Source: an uncultured Collinsella sp. (GTDB taxonomy: Bacteria > Actinomycetota > Coriobacteriia > Coriobacteriales > Coriobacteriaceae). Taken from it: a stretch of 64,000 nt of DNA. The notes under the pieces were generated by a model. It searched no databases. It worked only from the letters and a program-made list of their open reading frames with translations, and was not told the origin of the DNA. The stretch is from positions 87,453-151,452 of the forward strand of contig CAUBPS010000003.1 in assembly GCA_958437935.1 (NCBI GenBank), in the 5' to 3' direction. This document shows positions 18,411 through 25,163 of this stretch, piece by piece; positions within the stretch are counted from its first letter, which is position 1, and every line of letters starts with the position of its first letter. Both the position numbers and the translations under genes were made by a program.

Positions 18411-18534
18411 CCGGGGCGGGGGCGAACCCAGACGTTCGTCGCGGAGTTGTAGTTGGCATTGCCGTTGTTGTTGACGTAGCACACGTTGGACGACGAGCCA
18501 CCCATGACGGAACGCAGCCACCAGGTGCACCGAT
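18411..18534 (-). repeat. DGR template repeat (TR)
   Basis: Non-coding segment between avd and the reverse transcriptase gene that aligns without gaps to the 3' end of the variable gene. The 80-base core (18411-18490) has nine differences from the VR, eight of them at TR adenines in coding sense. The remaining 44 bases (18491-18534) share the same origin but carry 11 differences, only one at a TR adenine, so they are probably outside the mutagenised window. Read in the VR frame, the core contains eight Asn codons, the usual design for adenine mutagenesis. The interval 18203-18557 holds nothing else I can identify. Confidence 0.93.
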
Positions 18535-18557
18535 AAACAAGGCGCGACCGCCGCCCA

Positions 18558-19028
18558 TTATAGCGAACGCAGGCGCTCTAGCTCGGCCTCGGCCTCGGCT
18601 ATGCGCTCCTCGGTGGACTTCTTGCCGGTGACGCGCACGTTCTTGCGCGCGCCCTTCAGCAGCTTGATCTCCTCCTCGACCATGGCCGCCAGCTCCTCGA
18701 AGCGGTTGGCGTTCACGGGCAGGCCGATATCCATGAGGCACTGCATGTCCAGCATAAGCTGCTCGCAGTCCGCTATGGCCAGCGTCAGGTAGCGTTTCCT
18801 CTCCAGCGCGTTGAACGAGGTGTTGGGGTAGAAGCGGTCGGCTCGGTTGACGTTGTACACGATGCCGCGCGCCGTCTCCACGGTCGGCACCGCGTTCAGC
18901 AGCCTGTAGGCCTTGGGCACTACCGAGGAGGACGCCATCAACTTGTTGACCTCCACGCGAATGGCGATGGCCTGCGTGAAGAACTTGTATTCGGACACCT
19001 CGCGGTTGCGCTGGTAGACGCCGCTCAT
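18558..19028 (-). CDS. avd: DGR accessory variability determinant (Avd)
   Basis: A 156-residue, all-helical, basic protein (KLLKGARKNVRVTGKKSTEE near the C-terminus) matching the four-helix Avd family. In BPP-1, Avd forms a pentamer that binds the reverse transcriptase and TR RNA. The start MSGVYQRNREVSEYK is preceded by AGGAGG. It lies between the variable gene and the TR, the classic position. A terminator-like hairpin at 19051-19075 stands directly upstream, which may limit its expression relative to the variable protein. Confidence 0.88.
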   Translation of the reverse strand: MSGVYQRNREVSEYKFFTQAIAIRVEVNKLMASSSVVPKAYRLLNAVPTVETARGIVYNVNRADRFYPNTSFNALERKRYLTLAIADCEQLMLDMQCLMDIGLPVNANRFEELAAMVEEEIKLLKGARKNVRVTGKKSTEERIAEAEAELERLRSL

Positions 19029-19050
19029 GGCACCTCCTGGGAATCGTGGC

Positions 19051-19075
19051 GAAAAAACCGGCCCGCTTCGCGGGC
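19051..19075 (-). terminator. Intrinsic terminator between the variable gene and avd
   Basis: Minus-strand hairpin with a perfect 6-bp stem (GCCCGC/GCGGGC), GAA loop, then CGG and TTTTTT. It lies 57 bases after the variable-protein stop and 23 bases before the avd start. Partial readthrough would keep Avd and reverse transcriptase low compared with tail proteins. Confidence 0.8.
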
Positions 19076-19078
19076 AGG

Positions 19079-19103
19079 AGGCGACCGCGCAAGGCGGTCG
19101 CCT
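19079..19103 (-). other. DGR hairpin downstream of the variable repeat
   Basis: A perfect 10-bp inverted repeat (AGGCGACCGC and its complement) with a 5-base loop lies 45 bases beyond the GC-rich end of the VR. Studied DGRs have a short hairpin or cruciform at this place that marks the target for cDNA insertion. Here it stands next to, but separate from, the terminator. The stem is longer than the 7-10 bp usually described at its upper end. Confidence 0.65.
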
Positions 19104-19131
19104 AAAAGCAGAGTATAGAGCACTCGGCTGG

Positions 19132-20040
19132 CTAGCCGACGAGGAAGCCGGGGCGGGGGCGAACCCAGACGTACGTCGCGGAGTAGTAGTAGGCATCGCC
19201 GCTGCTGCCGACATAGCACACGTTGGACGCGGAGCCCGACGCAACGGAACGCAGCCACCAAATGTACCGATTTCCGTTGACTCGGTGCGCCGTGTCTCGG
19301 AACAGGTCAAACTGGCAGTCGAAGCCCACGCTGTAGCCTTTCGTCCCCCACACGGGGCAGCCGTACACCTCCATCTCCGACAGCGAGAACACCTTGCCGA
19401 TATCCTGCCAGCTCCACGAGTTGGAGTCGTTGAGCGCGCCGCTGGCGCTGTACCGCTCCTCAAGCAGCACGCGCTGGGTAAGCAGGTACTTGGTCAGCCC
19501 CTCGGGCAGGCACGCCTCGAAGGCCGTCTCCCACGCCTTGAGGTTGCTGTTGAGGTAGGGGCATTTCCGGTCGGCGGTGCCCTGGTTCGTGTTGGTGGTG
19601 TTCCACATCAGGAAGCTGTCGTTGGCAACGCCGGTCACGGTCTTGGCCACGGCCACTGGGGCGGACGCCACGAACGCGATGTGGTGGCCCTTGCTGTTGT
19701 CGCCGCAATAAAGATACGGGTCAATGTGGGCCAGCAGGAAGCGCACGGACTGCTGGGCCGCGACGGCGGATGCGCTCACGAGGGGCACGTCGATGTAGTC
19801 CCCGACGCGAAGGCCCCCGAAGTTGCCGACCGCCGCTCGCTTGTGCAGCGCGTCGTACACGCTGCCGCTGCCGATCTCTCCCGCCAGGATGGTGGCGATG
19901 TTCTGCCCGCCGTACTTGCCGATTTGGCCCTGGCGGTTGTACTCGGCGTTGTTGAGCGCCGTCTGCGCGTTGCTGCGCGCGGTATCGTCGATGACGTTGA
20001 GCGGCTGGCCGCCTACGACCAGCGTCTTTGCATTTGCCAT
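19132..20040 (-). CDS. DGR variable protein, probable receptor-binding tail protein
   Basis: A 302-residue protein, the target of the DGR. The N-terminal ~90 residues contain a helical segment (QTALNNAEYNRQGQIGKYGG) likely to attach to the tail. Residues ~95-302 resemble a DUF6273/C-type-lectin-like fold, with IWWLRS near 262-267 and a C-terminal VWVRPRPGF. The last 31 residues are encoded by the VR. Positions 278, 279, 280, 282, 284, 286 and 290, all Asn in the template, are now Gly, Ser, Ser, Asp, Tyr, Tyr, Tyr. The gene follows the BppU-like gene by 9 bases, so it is probably the adhesin at the tail tip. Confidence 0.9.
   Translation of the reverse strand: MANAKTLVVGGQPLNVIDDTARSNAQTALNNAEYNRQGQIGKYGGQNIATILAGEIGSGSVYDALHKRAAVGNFGGLRVGDYIDVPLVSASAVAAQQSVRFLLAHIDPYLYCGDNSKGHHIAFVASAPVAVAKTVTGVANDSFLMWNTTNTNQGTADRKCPYLNSNLKAWETAFEACLPEGLTKYLLTQRVLLEERYSASGALNDSNSWSWQDIGKVFSLSEMEVYGCPVWGTKGYSVGFDCQFDLFRDTAHRVNGNRYIWWLRSVASGSASNVCYVGSSGDAYYYSATYVWVRPRPGFLVG
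19148..19271 (-). repeat. DGR variable repeat (VR)
   Basis: The 3' end of the variable gene. Core 19148-19227 matches the TR core base for base except at nine sites. In coding sense the changes are A to G five times, A to T three times, and one C to T. The invariant GC-rich stretch at 19148-19171 (CTGGGTTCGCCCCCGCCCCG in coding sense) corresponds to the initiation-of-mutagenic-homing element; TR and VR diverge just after it. Confidence 0.92.
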
Positions 20041-20049
20041 TTATCCTCC

Positions 20050-20784
20050 TTAGGAAAGGGTTACCGTGCCGCCCGATACCGAGCACGTGCCGCCGAACGA
20101 CACCGTGTCGCCGGACACCGACGCCTTGCCGGCAGGGCAGTAGACCGTGCCGTCCATGTAGATGAACTTCCCCGTCGCGTCGGCGAGCATCGTCGCGAGC
20201 TGGCCGTTCTGACGGCGCAGCTCCGCGATATCGGATTCGCCGGCGGCGCCCTGCGCCGCCGCGTTCGCGATCTGCAGCGCCTGGTTCGCGGCGGCCTCGG
20301 CATGAGACGCCGCACCGCTAGCGGCGGATGCCGCATCGAACGCGGATTGACCGAGCCGAGATAGCTCAGTGCTCCACTTCCTGTAGAGCTCGTCGAGCTC
20401 CTGGTCGTAGCTGACGGCAGGACCTGTTGTCCCGTCCACATTTCCCAGGATGACGAGCGCGAAGTCCTCGGTAGTCTCGGAGGCCCCGTTGGCGTAGAAC
20501 TCGAAGTAGGCCAGGCGGCATTTGCCGGTGCCGTTGACGGCCTCCGGCGCCAGCGTGGCGCTCACCGTGCCGGTGCCCACGGTCGCCGAGCAGCGCGCCC
20601 ACGTGCCGTCGGCGTGGAGCACGCACAGCCGCGCGGACTGGTAGGTCGGCGTGTAGGCCGCGCCGTCCGTGGTGAGCGCCGCGGTCACTTTCTGCGTCTG
20701 CGTCTCGCCCCTGCGCACGGTGACGCGCTGCGGGACGGTTCCCGGGCGCTTGCGCATGTCGAGCGATATGGCGTGGTTGATCAT
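20050..20784 (-). CDS. BppU-like baseplate/tail protein
   Basis: A 244-residue protein. The N-terminal ~125 residues are beta-rich and match the BppU_N type (RKRPGTVPQRVTVRRGETQT; CRLAYFEFYANGASETTEDF; VILGNVDG), an immunoglobulin-like attachment domain of upper baseplate proteins. A helical linker (YDQELDELYRKWSTELSRLG, then Ala-rich) leads to a short Gly/Ser-rich C-terminus. The start is MINHAISLDM; it overlaps the preceding stop as ATGA. It probably links the variable protein to the tail tip. Confidence 0.75.
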   Translation of the reverse strand: MINHAISLDMRKRPGTVPQRVTVRRGETQTQKVTAALTTDGAAYTPTYQSARLCVLHADGTWARCSATVGTGTVSATLAPEAVNGTGKCRLAYFEFYANGASETTEDFALVILGNVDGTTGPAVSYDQELDELYRKWSTELSRLGQSAFDAASAASGAASHAEAAANQALQIANAAAQGAAGESDIAELRRQNGQLATMLADATGKFIYMDGTVYCPAGKASVSGDTVSFGGTCSVSGGTVTLS

Positions 20785-21179
20785 TCCGTGGCCTCCAGCG
20801 CCTTGAGGGCGGCGAGCGCGGCCCTGAAGGCCTCGACCGGGTCGACGGCCTCGGCCTCCTCCCCCGTCTCGTCGGCCGTGGCCGGCTGCGGGTCGACGAT
20901 GGCCGAGAGCGCGTCGAAAACCGCCACCGTGGCGGCGGTGCGCTCGTCGACATACCCGGCGGTCGCCAGCGGGATGCCGTTGACCGTGGGGTCTGGCTTG
21001 CGAACTTCCGCGGCCTTGACGACCTCGCGCGTGCCGTCGTCGTACTGGGCGACGAACACGAGTCCGGCGTCCTCGGCGCGTTGGAGCGCGTCCGGGTCGT
21101 ACTCCGTCAGGCACTGCTCGTTGTTTCCGATAATGTCGTGGACGGCGTAGCCAACGACGATTTTCTTGCTTGCTTCCAT
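20781..21179 (-). CDS. Hypothetical tail-tip protein
   Basis: A 132-residue acidic protein starting MEASKKIVVGYAVHDIIGNN, with AAAGGA nine bases upstream. An ATG 18 bases earlier (MKGQEGMEAS) with its own GGTGGAG is a real alternative. The C-terminal third is Ala/Glu-rich and probably helical. It lies between the large tail-tip protein and the BppU-like gene and overlaps the latter as ATGA. No family recognised. Confidence 0.6.
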   Translation of the reverse strand: MEASKKIVVGYAVHDIIGNNEQCLTEYDPDALQRAEDAGLVFVAQYDDGTREVVKAAEVRKPDPTVNGIPLATAGYVDERTAATVAVFDALSAIVDPQPATADETGEEAEAVDPVEAFRAALAALKALEATE

Positions 21180-21200
21180 TCCTTCTTGTCCTTTCATCTC

Positions 21201-24200
21201 TTATCTGCTCCACCCGGACGGCATGGTCGACACGCCGATCAGCAGGCCGTTCCGGAACTCGAGTACCGACGACATCTGGGACTGGTCGTTGAAAACTGTC
21301 TTACCGTCCTGCGTGTAAAGCGGGTGGTATGCCGCTCCGACCTTGGTCGACAGGCCTTCCCACGTCGTGACGCTCGTGTCGGCGCTGCCGCTCACGCTGA
21401 GCCTCGGGGTCGAGACTCGCACGATGCCCTGTCCCTGCAGCTGCAGTCCGTGGTAGATAATCGACGGATTGTCGATGTTGTGTGACGTTGAGGAGCATTC
21501 GATGTATCCGTACTGCGTGCCGTTCTTGAATCCCGCCAGCTTCCCGCTCGAGTCGAGCTCCATGGCGTACCCGCTGCTGCGGTTTCCCCCGGTGAAGCTG
21601 CCGGTCGCCGTGATGTTCTTCGCCGTCATGTAGTTGGTCGTCAGTACGCCATCCTTGAGGTTCCACGAATTGCGCCCCTTTGCGTCCGCGATAGTCCCGG
21701 TTGCGATGTACGTCGCGTTGACGTAGACCCTGTTGTTGCTCATGTAGAGCCCCTGGTCGGCACCGTTGTTGGTCAGGCGGTCGAAGATGGCCTTCTGGTC
21801 CATCTGCTCGTCGTAGGCACTCAGGATGCCGTCGGCGTAGTCCGATGCGTTCTTCTGCTCGATGGCGTGGCGCGCCACGGTCGCGGCATCGGCGTAGTCC
21901 CTCACGGCGGTCGAGTAGGCGCCGTGGGCCGCGTCGTACTCGTCCATGGCGGCCTTGAGCTCCTCGGCGGTCTTGCACCGGAGCACCTTGTCTACCTTGT
22001 CGGCGTAGGCGCCGTACGTGCCGCCCTCGTCGGTCGTGCCGAAGGCCTTGGTGTAGCGGGGGCCGAGCACTGCCGCGACGAACTGCGCGCTCAGCGCCTT
22101 GTTCGACTTCAGCGCGTTGAACTGCGAGGTCATCTCCTCGCGCTCCTTGTCCACGTCCTGCTTGGCCTTCTTGACCGCCGCCTTCTCCGCCTCGGTCACC
22201 ACACCGTCTTTGGCGAGATCCTGCACCGTCGTGTCGAGGCCATTGAGCGAGCCCGTCAGGTCGTGCGCGCTCTGGTAGGCCTTGTTGTACGCCGCCTCCA
22301 GTGCCGGCGCCGTGTGGGTGACGCTGCCGTCGCCGTATGTGACGCGCTCCATCGACCAGACGAAGTACCCGTTCGCCCACTCCGGTATGTCCTCAGACCA
22401 TCCAAGCTCTGGGTTCTGCGCATTAATCGGCGGCACGCTGTCCGATTGATTTCTAGCGTAGAGCTTCACGCGCGAGGCGATCGCGCTGCCGGCCATCTGG
22501 TTTGAGCCGTTGATGGCCTTGGCGAGGCACGGCGCCGTGTAGGTGGTCGAGCCGTCCGTCCACTTGATCTTGCTGCGCGTCCAGATGTACCTGCCCTTTG
22601 CCCACGCGGGCTGCGCCTCCGACCAGCTGCCGCCGGACTGCGCGGTGGAGCTCGTGGACAGGTAGTACTGCTCCACGATGCCGCTCACGCCGGTACCGGT
22701 CGAGCCCTTGTCCCCCTTGGCGCCGTCGGTGCCGTCCCTGCCGCTGATGCACACGGGCTCGCTGTACTCGATGTCGCCGGACTGCATGGTGGTCTTGGTG
22801 CGCGTCCAGATGTACTTTCCCGACACCCATTGCGGAGCGGTGGTCTGCCATCCGCCCTGCGGCTCGGTGACGCGCGATGGACTCTGGGCGTACTCGACAT
22901 CGACAGACGCGATGACGGCATCGGCGACGGCGATGTCCTTGCCGTCGAGCTTGGCACCGGGGCCGAGGTGGACCTCGCTGGCATCGAGGTTCCAGTAGTT
23001 CTTGCCCGCCTTGTCCTGGATGGTGCCGGCCTTGATCAGGTCGCCGAGCATCGTGCCGAAGCAGATGAACTCTGCGAAGAAGCCCTTTCCGGTGCCGAAT
23101 GTGCGCCAGTCCCACGAGCCGTCCGCCTTGCAGCCGTCGGCGATGCGGAAGCCCTGGGAGCACAGCTGTATGGCCATGCCGTCGCCGGTCGTCGAGCGAC
23201 CGTCCGCGTCGAGGGGCACGGAGCCGAAGATGAGGCCGCGCTCGAAGCTCGTGTGGACGTAGCTGTTGCCCGCGAGGTTGAACTGCGCATTCATGCCGTC
23301 CATGACCTGCTGGAGGTACGACGGCGGCGTCGATGCCGCCACGTCCCAGTTGGACGAGCGCTTGGACAGGCTGGACAATTTCCGCTGCTGTGCCAGCAAC
23401 ATGTCCGCGATTGTCTCGGTCACGTTGCCGAGTGTCACGCGGACGGTGCCGCCGAGCTGGTCGGTGACGAGCTTGGTCACGCGGCCCTCGCAGCGCAGCG
23501 CCGGCGAGAAGCACGTGTCAACGATCTGCACGTCGTCGCCCACGGCCACGCCCTCCCAGTCGCGCCCGAACTGCAAGAGGTCGACGGCGTCGGCCTCGTA
23601 GGTCATTCCCGGCTCCTTATGGGAGTCGAGATATGCGCGGGTCTCGGCGAGCAGGGTCGCTGCGTCCTCGCAGTTCGAGTTCTCATACTGCCCGAAGACG
23701 TGGGCGTGACCGCCGTTGCCGTCGGGTCGACCGTAGAGCTTGAGCGCGGTCGCGTCCTCCACGTAGTTCTTGTTGTTGTTGATTCCGCCAAAGGTCAGCT
23801 TGCGGCCGTAGCCGCCAGTATCCGTCTCGGTTCCCTTGCCGTAGCCGTAGCAGGCGGTTATCGCGCCGTAGTGCTCGGTGCGCGATACGGACGTGAGGTC
23901 CTTGGTGTAGGTGAATCGGCGGTGACCGCCCTTCGCGCCGCGATGCGAGCGGATGCCCACCTTGCGAGAGGCCACCTTGCCGCCGGATACCTCGATCTCG
24001 GTCTCCAGCTCGCCGCCGCACTCCAGGATGGACTGGAGCGACTCGCGGGAGTTGGTATGGTAGAAGGTCAGGCCCTTGTCGACGGTGCCGATCTGGTCGA
24101 CCGTTCCGGCCGTCCAGCGGGTCGGCCCAAGGCAGACATTCAGCGCCTGCAAGAAGCCGTAGCCGTAGGGGCGCTTGTCCTCGATATAGTCGCCGTACGT

Positions 24201-24464
24201 CTCGCAGATTGAGTTGATCGCCGTGTCCGTGTAGACCGTTTCGCCTCCGGCGTGGAGGCCCTTGGGGTCTTGGCAGACGTGCTCGTGGACCTTACCGAGG
24301 CGGTCGGCCCACACGAGGCGGTAGCCCTGCTTGAGCGCGAAGGTCGTGACGATGTCCACGCTGTCCTCGCCGTTGAGCTCGTCGGTATGGGTGAGGGAGA
24401 GCAGCTCCTTGGGGCCGATTGTCGATACGTAGACGTCCTGCCACGTGTATACGTCAATTCGCAC
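21201..24464 (-). CDS. Tail-tip protein (Tal-like, central fibre)
   Basis: A 1087-residue structural protein in the position of Tal/gp21-type proteins after Dit. Residues ~1-340 form the hub-like domain that usually begins these proteins (GPKELLSLTHTDELNGEDSV; YDAVGDDVQIVD-type beta strands). The middle holds two repeats of about 75 residues containing KYIWTRTKT or RYIWTRSKI plus a Gly-X-Y-like segment (GRDGTDGAKGDKGSTGTG). A long helical region (~720-880) follows, with a beta-rich fibre end. No protease or lytic motif is visible. It probably forms the tail tip to which the BppU-like and variable proteins attach. Confidence 0.8.
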   Translation of the reverse strand: MRIDVYTWQDVYVSTIGPKELLSLTHTDELNGEDSVDIVTTFALKQGYRLVWADRLGKVHEHVCQDPKGLHAGGETVYTDTAINSICETYGDYIEDKRPYGYGFLQALNVCLGPTRWTAGTVDQIGTVDKGLTFYHTNSRESLQSILECGGELETEIEVSGGKVASRKVGIRSHRGAKGGHRRFTYTKDLTSVSRTEHYGAITACYGYGKGTETDTGGYGRKLTFGGINNNKNYVEDATALKLYGRPDGNGGHAHVFGQYENSNCEDAATLLAETRAYLDSHKEPGMTYEADAVDLLQFGRDWEGVAVGDDVQIVDTCFSPALRCEGRVTKLVTDQLGGTVRVTLGNVTETIADMLLAQQRKLSSLSKRSSNWDVAASTPPSYLQQVMDGMNAQFNLAGNSYVHTSFERGLIFGSVPLDADGRSTTGDGMAIQLCSQGFRIADGCKADGSWDWRTFGTGKGFFAEFICFGTMLGDLIKAGTIQDKAGKNYWNLDASEVHLGPGAKLDGKDIAVADAVIASVDVEYAQSPSRVTEPQGGWQTTAPQWVSGKYIWTRTKTTMQSGDIEYSEPVCISGRDGTDGAKGDKGSTGTGVSGIVEQYYLSTSSTAQSGGSWSEAQPAWAKGRYIWTRSKIKWTDGSTTYTAPCLAKAINGSNQMAGSAIASRVKLYARNQSDSVPPINAQNPELGWSEDIPEWANGYFVWSMERVTYGDGSVTHTAPALEAAYNKAYQSAHDLTGSLNGLDTTVQDLAKDGVVTEAEKAAVKKAKQDVDKEREEMTSQFNALKSNKALSAQFVAAVLGPRYTKAFGTTDEGGTYGAYADKVDKVLRCKTAEELKAAMDEYDAAHGAYSTAVRDYADAATVARHAIEQKNASDYADGILSAYDEQMDQKAIFDRLTNNGADQGLYMSNNRVYVNATYIATGTIADAKGRNSWNLKDGVLTTNYMTAKNITATGSFTGGNRSSGYAMELDSSGKLAGFKNGTQYGYIECSSTSHNIDNPSIIYHGLQLQGQGIVRVSTPRLSVSGSADTSVTTWEGLSTKVGAAYHPLYTQDGKTVFNDQSQMSSVLEFRNGLLIGVSTMPSGWSR

Positions 24465-25163
24465 CTAGAGCCACCTCTCCTCCCATTCGAGCGTCGCGGT
24501 ACCGCCACTCGTCTTGATCTGCTGCACGCCGTCGAGCGAGAAGAAGTCGCTCGCGACGGTCACGGGCCAGTCCGCGCCGTTGACCGTGCAGCGCTCGGCG
24601 CGCATATCCAGCACGACGGTCTGTGCGCCCGTGAACGACGCCTCGACGCGGACGAACCGCCCAGTCGAGACGTTGGTGATTGTCCAGCTCGAGCCTGCCG
24701 GGGGCCTGCACGTGACCGTAGGGTAGGCCCTGTAGTTGCCCCCGGCGGCGACGGCGCGCTGGGATGCCGACGCCTGCTCGGAGCGCCGCTGCCCGTAGGC
24801 GGCGGGGTCTGCACAGTAGAACCCGAGCGTGAGATTCGGCATGTGCGCGTTGCGCCCCTGCTCCGCCCCTCCCCTGTAGCGAGCGAGCATGTAGCGATCG
24901 GGAGCGTCGTCGAGCACGAGGGCCTTCTCGCCACCGGACAGCGCCGAGGCGAGCACGGCCCTTGCCTCGGCGACCTCGTCGAGGGAGCCGCCGACGATGT
25001 TGCAGTCGACCGCTATCTCGACGGGCTCGAGGCCCGTGGCGCGGACGTGCGAGCCGTCCATGCCGGGGACCTCGGTCTCATCGAGCCGCACCTTGGGGAC
25101 AACCGGCCTCGTGACCTTGGTCACCAACAGGTACGGCGTGAGGTCGATCCCGCCGAATATCAT
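24465..25163 (-). CDS. Distal tail protein Dit
   Basis: A 232-residue Dit-like protein, the ring at the end of the tail tube. It begins MIFGGIDLTPYLLVTKVTRP and has a galectin-like C-terminal half (TNVSTGRFVRVEASFTGAQT; ERCTVNGADWPV). Its length and place between tape measure and tip protein are standard. The ATG overlaps the tape-measure stop as ATGA, so they are translationally coupled. Confidence 0.85.
   Translation of the reverse strand: MIFGGIDLTPYLLVTKVTRPVVPKVRLDETEVPGMDGSHVRATGLEPVEIAVDCNIVGGSLDEVAEARAVLASALSGGEKALVLDDAPDRYMLARYRGGAEQGRNAHMPNLTLGFYCADPAAYGQRRSEQASASQRAVAAGGNYRAYPTVTCRPPAGSSWTITNVSTGRFVRVEASFTGAQTVVLDMRAERCTVNGADWPVTVASDFFSLDGVQQIKTSGGTATLEWEERWL

Noticed and set aside
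18190..19092. Long minus-strand frames through the TR and avd
   Set aside because: They are alternative frames over GC-rich DNA; the Avd frame and the non-coding TR explain the region.
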